Shown one piece after another: positions 1 to 10,592 of a stretch of DNA of 64,000 nt; position 1 is the stretch's first letter, and every line of letters starts with the position of its first letter. Under the pieces are notes generated by a model. It had not been told where the DNA came from. It ran no database searches and saw only the letters and a program-made list of their open reading frames with translations. Origin of the DNA: Plectrocnemia conspersa (lineage: Eukaryota > Arthropoda > Insecta > Trichoptera > Polycentropodidae); contig VTFK01000437.1 in assembly GCA_009617715.1 (NCBI GenBank), positions 1 through 64,000 of the forward strand, given 5' to 3'. A program made the position numbers and the translations under genes.

Positions 1-1380
1 CATTTTTCAATAAATAAATTTTTTTAAAAAATTTTTTAAAAAAAATTTTAAAAAAATTAAAAAAAAAATTTAAAAAAATTTTTAACCAAAATTTTTTTTT
101 TAAAAAATTTTGTTTTAAAAAATATTATTTTCCCCTTTTTAAAAAATAAAAATTTTAAAAAAAATTAAAATATTTTAGGAAAAAATGCCAAAAAGGATGG
201 TAAAAATTTTTAAAAAACCTTTGAAAAAAATATTTTTACGAATTTTGTGGAAATTTTAAAAAGGAAAGTTTTTTGGCCCGAAAATTTTAAAAAAAATATT
301 TTGGGAAGACTGAATGAAGAAATATTTCCATATTTTCTGGTTATTATTTTGGATTTTTTTAATGGGACTGGCGGTTGAGATAATTTTTTAAACGATTACA
401 CTAAAATATAATGACGTCAAAATTACGGAAAAATAAAGAAATAAAATGCTCTTTACATTGTCAATTGCTACACGTGCATTCAATAACAATTGCTTTTTGA
501 AACATATGATGCGTTACATGACAAAAGCAACGGTTGGGTAATACAATAAATATATTTTATATTTTTAATATGAAAAGCAGACTGCTTCTTTAAATAAGAT
601 AAAACACTAGTTTGTCCATAATATATTAAAAATAAGATAAAAACGACATGTTTTTTTTTAATGAATCAGTCAAGTGGAAACTAACGAATTAACTTCATAA
701 AAATATTTTTTATTGTTTGAAATACAAAAATATTCATAAATAATCAGACGGATAATCAGAGGTCAATTTTCGATCAAATTACCGACATTTATGTCGGTAA
801 TCCTGGAGCTTGTTTTATTGCATTTAAAAACATAAAAAAACGACAATAGCTACTACAACTTAATTTAATATCTTAAAAGAAAAAATGTTCCACTTCCGTA
901 TCCATTGATTTTTCGCAAATTTGCAAGCATTGTATTAACATTCAATATATTAAGCATAAACTTAGCAATACAGCATATGTTTACCTTTAAATGTCAACAT
1001 TTAACCCTTTGATGCCGGGCATTTTGGAAAATGTTCCAGAACTGCCGGGACTTTTATTAAATAATTAAAAAGTCAAAAATGTGTATTTTAGTTTGTAAAC
1101 ATACGGTCGTATCGCGACGCTGTCTGCAACGAACTTGGACTCTAATTAATGATGAATATGCGATTGTGTGTTATTTTAGTTCGCATTTTTTACGCTGTAA
1201 TAAGAGTCATTATCGCATGACGTGCATTAAAAATTACGAGATGTGAGCGGCGGACGTCTGACAGAAATCGATAACAATGGTATATTTAATATATTATATA
1301 TTTAAAATATAAATAAAAATTTCGTAAATTAATAAAAATATATATGATATATATTTAAATAATGGTTCAAGTAAAAAATA
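1..1380. other. AT-rich sequence with no recognisable gene
   Basis: The first 310 bases are runs of A and T with few other bases and look like low-complexity or badly resolved sequence. The rest is ordinary AT-rich intergenic DNA. A short GC-richer passage near 1005-1050 (GCCGGGC ... CTGCCGGG) resembles a degraded repeat. I see no exon signature here. Confidence 0.5.
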
Positions 1381-1930
1381 CACACACACACACCCCTACA
1401 GCCGGTTTAAATTCCATATATATATATATATATATACATAAGACAAACATACATATATATATATCCAAGACATATATATACATACATATATACATATATA
1501 CCATTGAGACATTTTATATACATATATACATACATACATAACCCAAAAAAAACAGGAAAAAGAGAGGACACACAGACAAGGAGGAGGAGGAAAAAGGGGA
1601 AAAAAGGACAGAGGCCCGGGGGAAAACAAGAGGAGAGAGAAAAAGGCAGAGAAAGAGAGGAGAAAACAGGCAGAAGGGGAGGAAAAAGAGAAGAGAGACA
1701 GAGGGGAAAAGAAGACAAGAGAGACAAACAGACACACAAACAAGGAGGAGGCAGGAAAGGAAAAAGGCACAGAGGGGGAGGAGAAGGGGACACATAAATA
1801 TAAAAAAAAAAAAAAAAAAGGGAAAGAAAATAATAAGGAAAAAGGAAAAAAGAAAGGGGAAAGGGAGAAAGGGGAAAAGGAGGGAAGGGAAGGGAAAGGG
1901 AGAGGAAGGAAGGAGGAAATATAAAGGAAA
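1381..1930. repeat. Microsatellites and purine-rich low-complexity tract
   Basis: A CA run (1380-1393) is followed by TA and ACATATAT repeats (about 1415-1545), then by a long A/G-only tract (about 1550-1930) of GGAGGA, GGGAAA and AGAGA units. Reading frames that cross it encode only Arg/Lys/Gly/Glu runs or, on the other strand, Ser/Phe/Leu/Pro runs. They reflect base composition and not genes. Confidence 0.85.
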
Positions 1931-2500
1931 AAGGAATAAATAATTATAAAAATATAAATAATATATAAAATAAATAAAAAATAAAAAAAAAAAAATATAT
2001 AAAATAAAAAATTCTTAAATTATTAACCAATTAATTAAATATTTTTTTTAACCCCCAAAATTAATCAACCTTTTAAAATTTTTTTTTATAAATATTTTTT
2101 TCAAAAATTTTAAAGAAAATGACACCAGATACAGACGGGGAAATGAATTGGGAAAATTGATTCCCCGGAGCCGGATCCCCCCCCTGCCCAAGCCGGGGTA
2201 AAACGGGAATTACCCGGGGAAAAAAGGAAAAACACACATTGGGCCAATGCACCGAGCCACACAACGGAAGGACCCAAAAATTGGGAACCCGCCCACCCAA
2301 AAATTTAAACAGGAAGGGAAACCCGGAAAAAAAGAGCCCAAAAATTGGAACGGGGGAAAAAAAAGGGCAACCCAAAAAGGGCAAGAGAGCCAAAAGGAAT
2401 TTTTGGGGCTGCCACAAAGGAATAAATACAAAACAAGAATTGGGAAATAAAGATGGAAAAAAAATACGTCCCTGAGCGACTTATCAGAGTAGAATTGCAA
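1931..2500. other. Suspect low-quality sequence
   Basis: AT homopolymers (1931-2110) give way to sequence in which doubled and tripled G, C and A are unusually frequent (2120-2460), unlike anything else in the window. This looks like consensus error near a contig end or in a hard-to-read repeat. Open frames here are not credible. Confidence 0.5.
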
Positions 2501-2727
2501 TCACCACTAAAAAATTGCTTAAGTGGTGATACCGACGTGATGAACATACCATATGGTATGTGAACTAAATCCACCGTATCAATCGTAGTTGCACTTCTAT
2601 CAGTGTCTATTATGTCTAAGCCACGATTTAATTCAAGACTGACGTTTCGCCTCGGTGTTTTGTGGCCGCTTTTAGACGTGTCAATCGTATCGATATGCAC
2701 CCATAGAACATCGGGCTTTGAAAGCAT
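2460..2727 (-). other. Unidentified open segment, possibly repeat-derived
   Basis: A minus-strand frame stays open from an ATG at 2727 across about 85 residues of normal-looking composition (for example DTIDTSKSGHKTPRRN and LELNRGLDIIDT) before running into the poor sequence to the left. I do not recognise the product. It lacks the FLYWCH motif and sits beyond the last array exon. Base composition is nearer 42% GC than the surrounding roughly 25%. A transposon or SINE remnant seems as likely as a gene piece. Confidence 0.3.
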
Positions 2728-2891
2728 TTAGAAGCGCACAAGTATATACATCCATTTTATGAAAAAACATTAAAAAATTCTTGTCAAGCAATACATATTT
2801 ATATAAAGCAATATTTTTAATAATAATATTATAAAACATACATACATCTATATGAGTTTAGTTTTACTTATATTTAGGGCAATTACTACAT

Positions 2892-3130
2892 CTACAACTT
2901 AATGAATTGTCCAGTCGCACTTCTGTAGTACCGTGGGGCTGGATGATTATGAATTCCCTCCGATTTTATAACCTGTTCTCCTTGAATCCTGACTGTGCAT
3001 TTACACCGACTGTGGGTGTAAGACGAGCAGTACCATGTAGATTCTCCCGATTTTCGTATTTGTTCATTGGAATATGTGTACCCATTCACGTACAATATTT
3101 TGCCACCTTTGCGAGATGGAATGAAGTGCA
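2892..3130 (-). CDS. mod(mdg4): FLYWCH terminal exon (NGYTYSNE subtype), last of the array
   Basis: Acceptor TTTGTTTCAG ends at 3131 and the exon starts with the last two bases of a codon. The 78 complete residues contain VNGYTYSNE, then WYC-x7-C, 17 residues and HNH, followed by a 16-residue tail ending GQFIKL. The apparent GTG start at 3131 is only the acceptor G read through, so it is not a real start. Basic residues are common around the finger. It is the lowest-coordinate exon and hence the most 3' on the transcribed strand. The C and H zinc ligands are all present. Confidence 0.8.
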
Positions 3131-3379
3131 CTGAAACAAAAATAAAGTATTATATTTTAGTAAAACTGCGTGCAACGGTGTCAAATTTGTAATAGTAATT
3201 TTCTGTACCATTCTGCAGATTTTAACTACGTCTTGGAAAAAAATATGAAACTGTAGGAAGGCGATATAATTATTAAATTGTGATGTTAAGAGCAAGTTTA
3301 TTTATAAATGGATAGCGATTGAAAAAAAACACTATAATTAGCATGTATGTTTAATAAAACTTAAGTAAATTGCACACAT

Positions 3380-3618
3380 TTACAATTTTACATATTCTCC
3401 AGAAGAAATTTTAAAATATTTTGGCGGCTCATGATCGTGAGAACCGTCAATCAATATCAAACGTTCTCCATTCACTCTCACTGTACATGAACATTTACTT
3501 CTGCGGTAAGAAGAGCAGTACCAAATCGATTCTCCAGATTTCCGCACTTGTTCGTTAGAGTACGTGTACCCATTTAAGTATAAAAGTTTTCCACCTCTAG
3601 GAGTCGGGATGTAAGTCA
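3380..3618 (-). CDS. mod(mdg4): FLYWCH terminal exon (NGYTYSNE subtype)
   Basis: Acceptor TTTGTATTTTAG ends at 3619. It has 78 residues like its neighbour at 2892: LYLNGYTYSNEQ, WYC-x7-C, 17 residues, HDH, and a 16-residue tail ending GEYVKL. The middle residue of HxH is Asp instead of Asn. Same exon length as the 2892 copy and only 249 bases from it, so the pair is a clear tandem duplicate. It has no in-frame ATG that could serve as a plausible independent start after the acceptor. Confidence 0.8.
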
Positions 3619-3803
3619 CTAAAATACAAATAATTATTAATTAGAATAATGCCTTCCAGACCTTCCAGTGCGAGTTTTTTAAAAGGCGAACTGATTTATA
3701 ATCAACATTTATTTCTGTCTCATTACAGTTTTATAAATTCACACATTGCTAAATATATAACGCCGAATGACATATGATTTGTAAGACAGAACGGAGTATA
3801 ATT

Positions 3804-4048
3804 TTAAAATTTTATCAATTTTCCCGCGGAGTCGATAAAATAATCGGGTGGAAGGTGATTGTGTACTCCGTTTAATTCAATCAGTTTTTCACCATTAATT
3901 TTGGCGTTACAGGTACACCGGCTTCTGCGGTAAGACGAACAATTCCATGCAGATAGTCCTGATTTAGTGAGTCGCTCGTTAGAGTAAGTGTACCCATTTA
4001 CGTACAAAACTTTCCCACCTCTGCCTTTGTTTGACGGAATGATAATCA
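3804..4048 (-). CDS. mod(mdg4): FLYWCH terminal exon (NGYTYSNE subtype), two residues longer
   Basis: Acceptor AAATGTTTTAG ends at 4049. There are 80 residues: the segment before the finger has two extra residues (SNKGRGGK) compared with the two exons to its left. Then VNGYTYSNE, WNC-x7-C, 17 residues, HNH and a 16-residue tail ending GKLIKF. Residues upstream of the acceptor in the longer open frame (MLFLNVL) are intron read-through. The gap to the next exon is 185 bases, leaving very short 3' UTR plus acceptor space. Confidence 0.8.
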
Positions 4049-4099
4049 CTAAAACATTTAAAAATAACACTTGAACAACTATTCAAAGACTAGAATAAA

Positions 4100-4900
4100 A
4101 CTATGCTAAAAGACTGACGCAAACAACTGGTAAATAGTCTTTAAAAAAACAACAAAAAAATTGTGTGTTTCGAGCGTGACCAATAAGGCAAAAATCCTGT
4201 TTTTTAGATTATTAAGATATCAAAATACAAAAATCATGGTTGTATTAAATGATAACATATAGTATTTTCTTTATATTTTTATTTTATTTTAAGTTATATA
4301 TAACTAATATACTGTATGTATGTTATCATGTCCAAAATGGTTCAAACATTACAGTCCAAAAGCATCTGCATATGTCATGCCCAATATATTTTCTAGTATG
4401 TTCTTTTACTACTTACACAGTTCTAAAGTAGGTATAGTTTTAGAACTATCATTAGATCAAGTCCAAAATATTTCTCTCAAGTAAAATAAGCTGAAGAAGA
4501 AGTACAGAGAAACGTCACATCTCGCATATTGCTCCATAGTTAGTCTGCACTTATACTATGTTTTAAAAATAGGATAGCCATCATTACCAATATTATTACG
4601 GACTTCCGATATAAGAGTAGTAGTCAAAGTGTATTCATATGTTGCTCTAAAATGTCTAAGAAACTCAATTTGTCAGTTGCGAAACATCCATTTGCTGTTC
4701 AAACCCAGACCTTCTAAAGCTTATAACAGTTTAAGAACTTTCATTAGATCAAGTCCAAAATTTAAATAAAGCCAACTCATCTCTCATGTAATAAAAAGTT
4801 TGACTGCACTTGAATATTATACATTTTAAAAATATTATAGTTTTCCTTACCGATTTTACAACAGACTTTTAATATAAGAGTATTGGTTAAAGTATATTCA
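4100..4900. repeat. Intergenic DNA with a diverged direct duplication
   Basis: A block near 4440-4640 (ATCATTAGATCAAGTCC ... ATATAAGAGTA ... TCAAAGTGTATTCA) recurs near 4737-4900 (TCATTAGATCAAGTCC ... ATATAAGAGTA ... AAAGTATATTCA), about 290 bases apart. The phrase CAGTTGCGAAACATCC (about 4676) has a relative near 30335, so this is a dispersed repeat. No exon signature is present. Confidence 0.5.
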
Positions 4901-5115
4901 AACCGAATTTTGGTCAATAGGAGGGCGCAAAAACAATTATCACTTCTCAGAAGTCAAAAATTCACGTCAAAAGCAATAAAATCGTGTCGGTGCCGCCGCG
5001 GTGGGAACGCTCGGTAACGAGCGTTCCGATTTTATTGCTTTTGACGTGGATTTTTGACTTCTGAGAAGGGATAATTGTTTTTTTGCGCTCTTCTATTGGG
5101 TAAAATTCGGTTTAT
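4900..5115. mobile_element. Foldback (long inverted repeat) element
   Basis: The left arm starts AACCGAATTTTGG and runs through AGGGCGCAAAAACAATTATC, ACTTCTCAGAAGTC and CACGTCAAAAGCAATAAAATCG. The right arm is its near reverse complement and ends AAAATTCGGTTT. The middle is GC-rich (GGTGCCGCCGCGGTGGGAACGC) and holds a smaller inverted repeat, GAACGCTCGGTAACGAGCGTTC. The layout is that of a foldback or MITE-type element. A partial third copy of the right arm follows at 5175-5280, and a weaker one lies near 60555-60620. Confidence 0.8.
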
Positions 5116-5486
5116 ATGTTCCTCATTTAATTTGTAATATTCTTTTAAAAGTCATATTATGAACGCTAGATTACCAAGCGTTCCCACTACAAGCGCGACG
5201 GCACGATTTTATTGCTTTTGGCGTGGATTTTTGCTTTTGAGAAGGGACAACTGTTATTTGCGCTTTTCTATTGTTCAAAGTCTAAAGTAAACAATTAGTT
5301 GGCTTATGATATTATACATTTGGAATATATAATGCCCTTGGGGAAATAGAAAAGGTTTTCAAGATTTAAAATAAATAAATATCTAGGAATTACACTGCTA
5401 TAAAGTCGATTATTGAAAATTGGATTTAAAAGAAAATAACGCGTTTTTGTTAACCAAAAAATATTTATTATAAATTTTTACATTGA

Positions 5487-5701
5487 TCATGATTGGGGAA
5501 TATATTTACTACGAGGATGATTATGAGTGCTTCTTAAAACTATGATCTGATTTTGTACAGTATACATAACCGCATTGCAACCGCGACTAAAGTGCGATGA
5601 ACAACACCAACGAGATTTGTAAGTAGTTGATGATTTTTTGTAGTAAGTAAACCCTTCGTATTCGATGAGCGGATGACCCCTTTTTGATGTTACATATTTT
5701 G
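5487..5701 (-). CDS. mod(mdg4): FLYWCH terminal exon with 9-residue tail
   Basis: Acceptor TTTTTTTAG ends at 5702. The exon has 70 residues: KYVTSKRG at the start, EGFTYYKK, WCC-x7-C, 17 residues, HNH, then the tail PRSKYIPQS. A minus-strand AATAAA lies 18 bases beyond the stop (5464-5469), a good candidate poly(A) signal for a terminal exon. It is intermediate between the leftmost subtype, which has long tails, and the RWCCSTH subtype to the right. Confidence 0.8.
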
Positions 5702-5719
5702 CTAAAAAAATATTCAATA

Positions 5720-6390
5720 ATTAGTCATATACATTATTTTAGAAAGAGTTAAGCCTTATAGGATGCTGTATCTTTAAAAAACGCAACGGGACTAATTTCG
5801 TGCGGTACCCATTTGTTAAGCATTTTTATTATTCTTCGCTGTTTTAAGTAGCCTAACACTTCACTATTGTAAGCTTTAAATTATTTTTTAGTTAGTCACT
5901 ATCATTATAAAAATAAATCCTAAAACTTTCTCTTTTGTTTTAAAACAAGCGCATTTGTTTTAAAACAACTTTTGCAACAGTTTCTGATTTTAATTTGAAC
6001 TACAAAACTTGCTTTTATATGATTATTTTTCATGTTTAACTTTTTAAACAGACGCACTTTAAAAAAAATTTAACAGTTACACGATGAAAATAAATTTGCA
6101 CTTAAAAAATAATAGTAGAAATAACTTTTCTGACGACTTAAATATATAAGGTTAAATTTAAAGTATCTATCGTATCGTATATCATGTTCAAGGAGTACGT
6201 AGAGCTTTAGTAACGATAGCTGGATTGAGCGGCGGCTCACAGTGAACTAATCGGCCGGTGGGAAATTACTATGAATGCCGGCCAATCAAATTCTGATTTC
6301 ACTATTTACGTAACTGTTTTGCCATTGCGATTTATTTTAAACATATTAATAAACATTGAAAATATATTCTAAAAGTGTTTTATTTAATCT
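5720..6390. other. Intergenic, with a GC-richer repeat fragment
   Basis: Mostly AT-rich. Around 6190-6295 a GC-richer piece (GATTGAGCGGCGGCTCACAG ... TCGGCCGGTGGG ... GCCGGCC) is related, in the opposite orientation, to the piece near 7255-7320. It is a dispersed repeat and not a gene. Confidence 0.5.
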
Positions 6391-6394
6391 ATAA

Positions 6395-6591
6395 TTACAG
6401 TATCGTGTCATAATGGTTATGGATAGTTTTTGCTGAAACTATAATATCATGAACTGTGTAAACAACTGCTTTGCATTGGTAATGAGTTGAACAAATCCAA
6501 CGAATCTTACTGCGTGTAGAAGATTTTTTGTGATAAGTATAACCCTGGTATTCAAGGAGTTGCATTCCGTTTTTTAATGTTATATACTTTG
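6395..6591 (-). CDS. mod(mdg4): FLYWCH terminal exon with shortened C-x5-C spacing
   Basis: Acceptor TTGTTTTAG ends at 6592. There are 64 residues: KYITLKNG, YQGYTYHKK, WIC-STHYQ-C (five residues between the cysteines where most copies have seven), 17 residues, HNH and a short tail YDTIL. The Gly normally before the second cysteine is missing. FLYWCH domains in general tolerate varied C-C spacing, so it may still fold. AATAAA lies 11 bases beyond the stop (6379-6384). Confidence 0.72.
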
Positions 6592-6924
6592 CTAAAACAA
6601 TAAAAAAATAATATATGTTAAATACATTGTAATTTATACATATATAAAAAATTAAATAAAATAAGTAGCCATGCGTTTTTATTTTAACAGCTTTTTGGCA
6701 ATATATTTTTGTAAAAATATATTTCATTCTACTCCTCTTATTTTAGAAATCATTGGTAGAAAAAACAAAAATAGGATATCTTAATTAAGAAAAGTAACAG
6801 CAACTCTAATGATAATTATAATAAGGAATACATTTTTTTAAATATAATTTTAATTTTAAATTATACATAGGTGAGAGTAATATATTTTTTATTTTTTTTA
6901 AATATACATGTACATATATTATTT

Positions 6925-7127
6925 TTAAGGCAAATTCAAATCCGTCGTGTGTATATTTTTCACTGAGACGATTCGACCTTCGATAGTGTAGAGAGCAGCC
7001 TTACAAGAAAAACGTGAATGGGAGGAACAGCGCCAGCGAATTTTCCCACACGAGGTAGAGCTTTTGTAGAATCTATAACCCTCGAATTTTATAACCGGGT
7101 TGCCTTTTAAAGATGTGGTGAATACAG
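6925..7127 (-). CDS. mod(mdg4): FLYWCH-like terminal exon lacking the final zinc ligand
   Basis: Acceptor ATGTTTTTAG ends at 7128. The frame is open for 66 residues: VFTTSLKG, FEGYRFYK, WRC-x7-C and 17 residues, but the HxH is HTT, followed by DLNLP and stop. The first histidine is kept and the second is replaced by Thr. I found no simple frameshift that restores it. Either the finger is dead or another residue serves as ligand. The rest of the exon shows no decay. Confidence 0.6.
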
Positions 7128-7238
7128 CTAAAAACATACAACACAAATCAAAAACAACGTCTAATTTGTTAAAGAAATAGCACATTTAGTATTACATGTG
7201 AGCAAAAACTAGTAAAACAAATAATTTTTATTTTAAAT

Positions 7239-7440
7239 TCAACTCGATTGCAGGCGTACGGAGTTTTTTTCACCGGCCGACATGACAAGGATTTGTCGTG
7301 AGCCACCGCTCAAAATACTTCGATCAGCTTCTACACTAATTTTAATAAATAAATACAACATAATTTGTAGCAACCCACCAGTAAGATAGCATAGCACACG
7401 TATTAACAACAATATGTAGTAAAATAAAAGCAATTTTAAT
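7239..7440. repeat. Repeat fragment with a chance reading frame
   Basis: The piece GAGCGGTGGCTCACGAC ... TCGGCCGGTG (minus strand) matches the repeat near 6225-6270 in the opposite orientation. It carries an AG acceptor-like site and a 64-residue frame, but phase 1 entry meets a stop at once and there is no FLYWCH motif. Confidence 0.5.
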
Positions 7441-7479
7441 TTGATATTATATTATTTGTACATAATATACATGTGCATC

Positions 7480-7670
7480 TTAATGAGTATGGTTATTCTT
7501 CGCAGTGATAATGCAATTATCGATAGTATATAGCACTGCTTTGCAACCATGGCGGAAATGAGTAGAGCAACACCAACGAGTTTTTCCGTTTGGTGCAATG
7601 CTATTTTTGTAAAATGTATAACCACCTATCTCAATATTTTTGTTACCCTTTCGGGACCTGGAGAATGTAG
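7480..7670 (-). CDS. mod(mdg4): FLYWCH terminal exon (RWCCSTH subtype), no ATG
   Basis: Acceptor TATGTTTCAG ends at 7671. The 62 residues include TFSRSRKG, GGYTFYKN, RWCC-STHFRHG-C, 17 residues and HTH, with the stop directly after. There is no ATG in frame, so it can only be translated as part of a spliced message. All zinc ligands are present and there is no internal stop. Confidence 0.78.
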
Positions 7671-7699
7671 CTGAAACATAAAAATCAAGTTACTAAATG

Positions 7700-9100
7700 A
7701 AGTTAATGATAATACAAAAATATATTTACTAATATTATTTGCTACAATTGTAGAAGGTGAGGCATATTTTTCACACATTTTAAAGGAATATAAAAATAAC
7801 GAAGATAATCACTTAGAAAAAAATTATTAATTTCTGAAATGTATACGAAAAAAATTTTGTTTTAAGAGGTTTACAAATTAAAAGTCGGTCGATGATTGGC
7901 GTAGCTCTAGAATTCGGAAGTATGTTCTGAATAGTTTGTATACGCTTAGTCGACATTAAGGAGAATTAGAATCGTTTGCTACGTTCAAGTTTGAAAATGT
8001 TGAGATTTGGCAACACTGCACTTGTCTTTTCACATTCCATTTGCTGTCGACATTGTCAACGGATATTGTTAATGGTCCATTTCAGGAGCTTACCCTTTGG
8101 AATATTTGATTGTCAAGTTAACCATTATAAAAATGCACTTATTAAGACTAATAGTATATTGTTTTAGTGTGCTTTTAATGCGTATGCACAAAAATTGCTT
8201 TCTCAAGGTTAAAAAATATTTGCGAAAAGTGGTTCTAATACTTTTTGAAAGCCAAGGTTCACAGTCTCAAATGTTTTTTATGACAAGCTGAGTTTATATT
8301 ACAGAATAAAGGTTTCAATCTAAAAAAGGTTTTTTGTCGAATTTTAATTTAGACATGATATTTTTTAAAACTATATATAAACTTTAATTTTACAAATTTT
8401 CGCCAATTAGTCCATTGCATCTGCCCAGCCTTTGTCACGCAAATTCTGTTTATTTAAACATTAGGTCACGTGGAAATATAATATTAACCGGATCACGAAA
8501 AAAGTTTTGTTTGAAAAACGCTGCTTTATTTTACTTAAAATTGTTTTTTATTTCAATGCTGAACTCTTGAATTGTCAAGATTTTTTTCTAAATATCGATG
8601 TAATACATAATACAAAAATGTATTTTTACACACTTTTATTTACAGAAATGTATCTAATTTCTCGGGGATTTTGCCATACAGAATTTTTATATATAAAAGA
8701 TCGTTAAAGCATCAGAATTTTTTTTACCGAGTTAGAAGTTTTTTTAAAAATTCAAATTTTACTAAAACTGAAGATTATTTTTTAACAATAATTTTAGATA
8801 CATAGTTACTATTTTTTACAAATAGTTTTAAATTATTGATTTGATTTTAAGTACACTGGTAATCAAATCAATATACAAGATGACGATATTATTTCAGTTA
8901 TTTATCTAAACTCTTTCATGGTAGTATATGAAAAAAACCGAGAATTGACAAATTCTTAAGACTTTTATTATATTACTATTTTTATTATTTTCACATATAC
9001 ATAGTTATAAGTTAAACAAACATATCTTTCAAATATAAAAACATTGTTAATTACTTTAAAGATTCAAACCTATTAAAAAAAATGACTTTTTTCAGATGAA
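7700..9100. other. AT-rich intergenic stretch
   Basis: No FLYWCH remnant, splice-ready open segment or transposase motif was recognised. The plus-strand open frames between 7976 and 8707 are short, AT-driven and lack any family resemblance. At 1.4 kb this is one of the longer gaps between exons on the left side of the array. Confidence 0.5.
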
Positions 9101-9104
9101 TAAT

Positions 9105-9295
9105 TTAATGATTATGTACATTATTTTGATGAACTATATAATCCTTGATTGTATATAACACAGCCTTGCATCCATGAGGGAAATGGGTTGAACAACACCA
9201 ACGTGTCTTTCCAATTGCAGATGAAGCTCTTTTGTAAAACCTGTAGCCACCTACTTCAATTTGTTGATTGCCCCTTTTAGACAATGTGAATTTAG
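9105..9295 (-). CDS. mod(mdg4): FLYWCH terminal exon (RWCCSTH subtype), no ATG
   Basis: Acceptor TTATTTCAG ends at 9296. It has 62 residues: KFTLSKRGNQQIE, VGGYRFYKR, RWCC-STHFPHG-C, 17 residues, HNH and stop. It is very close to the exon at 9727 (shared SKRGNQQIE and STHFPHG), so one of the pair is a recent duplicate. Its frame is intact, while the copy lying between them (9439) is dead. Confidence 0.78.
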
Positions 9296-9438
9296 CTGAA
9301 ATAAGAAAAAAAAACCACCTGTAAAAAAATTATAATAACAGTATATTTATAATACAATTAAAAAAACGTGTATATAAAAAATTAAACAGTGCTATTGAAT
9401 TATTGTGTATCAAATTAAAAATAACCTTATTGTACAGT

Positions 9439-9570
9439 TCAATGATTATGTACATTTTTCTGCAGCGATGATGGAAATGGGTTGAACAACACCATCGAGA
9501 TTTTCCACTGGTGAAAGTACTTTTTTTGTAGAATTTTAAATCATTTGATTTTTAGATGTTGTGAATTAAG
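9439..9570 (-). pseudogene. Broken FLYWCH exon, internal deletion
   Basis: The acceptor TAG and start are still readable (ending at 9571), but codon 2 is TAA. The unit is only 132 bases against the usual 188-191. The stretch that should encode GCRAVLYTI is gone, while pieces of the CSTHF region and the final CATAATCATTGA survive. Flanked by two intact relatives at 9105 and 9727. Confidence 0.8.
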
Positions 9571-9726
9571 CTATAATTCAAAAGACGACGATTGGTTGAT
9601 TAAGTTAAATAGTATAGTATGATAGCCATAGTAGATAAAATACTAAAAAAAATAATAGAAGTAATAAATTAGTATGTATTCAGTAAAAGTAATATAAATA
9701 GTATGTGTAATATAATATTTTACATT

Positions 9727-9917
9727 TTAATGATTATGTTCATTTTTTGAAGTTACTATATAATCATCAATTGTATAGAGTACTGCCCGGCACCCATGAG
9801 GAAAATGGGTTGAGCAACACCAACGAGTCTTTCCACTCGTAAGAGTAGAATTTTTGTAGAATTTATAACGACCTATTTCAATTTGTTGATTGCCTCTTTT
9901 AGACATTGTAAATTTAG
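9727..9917 (-). CDS. mod(mdg4): FLYWCH terminal exon (RWCCSTH subtype)
   Basis: Acceptor TCATTTCAG ends at 9918. It has 62 residues: KFTMSKRGNQQIE, IGRYKFYKN, RWCC-STHFPHG-C, 17 residues, HNH, stop. The usual GGY is GRY. The ATG lying a few codons before the acceptor in the open frame belongs to the intron. Nearest relative is the exon at 9105. Confidence 0.8.
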
Positions 9918-10054
9918 CTGAAATGAGAAAAATACCCATAGTTAACAAAAATATATTTTCAATATAATATTCATAGTAATATAATAATAAACAAATAGTT
10001 TTTTTAATAAATTAGTATATTTATTAAATTATTAAATATTTATTAAATTAAAAC

Positions 10055-10123
10055 AATTTTTGTAAAAACTTTATCCATTGAATTCAATGATTTGTTCCCC
10101 TTTTATGGACGTTAAAAATTAAG
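10055..10123 (-). pseudogene. Truncated FLYWCH exon remnant (5' half only)
   Basis: An acceptor-like TTTTAG ends at 10124, followed by remains of FLTSIKGEQIIEFNG with TAA at codon 2 and another where GY should be. The match fades after FYKN and no W-x-C or HxH portion follows. Confidence 0.65.
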
Positions 10124-10282
10124 CTAAAATATAATACAAATAATATCAATTTAAATATATATTACATACATACATACATAGGAATAATATTATTTATATA
10201 CACAAATATAATATTTAATACATCATTATAGTAATAGGATATCAATAAAAAATATATTAAAATACAAAAAATATACCTACAT

Positions 10283-10471
10283 TTAATGGTTGTGGGTATT
10301 TTTAACAGTGACTATACAATCGACGATTGTATGTAAAACAGCCCTGCAAATTAAATGGAAATGGGTTGAACAACAACAACGAGTTTTTCCACTGGCTTAA
10401 GGATATTTTTTATAAAATCTAGATTTTTAATTCAATAATTGAATTACCATTTACAGACGTTGAGAATTTAG
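10283..10471 (-). pseudogene. Broken FLYWCH exon, 2-base deletion and Trp loss
   Basis: Acceptor CTTTCAG ends at 10472. It is 189 bases where 191 is expected. The frame is good through NSIIEL, then two bases are missing near GYxF and stops follow. In the shifted frame the rest still reads CCC-STHFHLI-C, 17 residues, HNH and stop, with the conserved Trp changed to Cys and Gly to Ile. The damage looks fairly recent. Confidence 0.8.
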
Positions 10472-10592
10472 CTGAAAGGAGAAAAACAAATTATATTAAG
10501 ATAAACGTATAAAGAGAAGTAAATAATAAAAGTATAAATAAAACAATTTGTATTTATAAACTTCAATATATTTTAAAGTATTATGTCATAAT

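Noticed and set aside
1396..1797. Four overlapping frames on both strands (93-128 residues)
   Set aside because: They are translations of microsatellite and purine-only tracts: Ser/Phe/Leu/Pro runs on one strand and Arg/Lys/Gly runs on the other.
2073..2500. Several overlapping frames on both strands
   Set aside because: They lie in sequence with doubled bases and odd composition, with no recognisable domain and mutual overlap. Probably consensus error.
2907..3134. 75-residue plus-strand frame
   Set aside because: Antisense shadow of the FLYWCH exon at 2892.
7239..7433. Minus-strand 64-residue frame with an acceptor-like AG as a second non-FLYWCH exon
   Set aside because: Phase 1 entry hits a stop immediately, and the sequence matches a dispersed repeat near 6225 in the opposite orientation.
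7976..8707. Three plus-strand frames of 60-66 residues
   Set aside because: Short, overlapping, AT-driven, with no motif and no exon signals.
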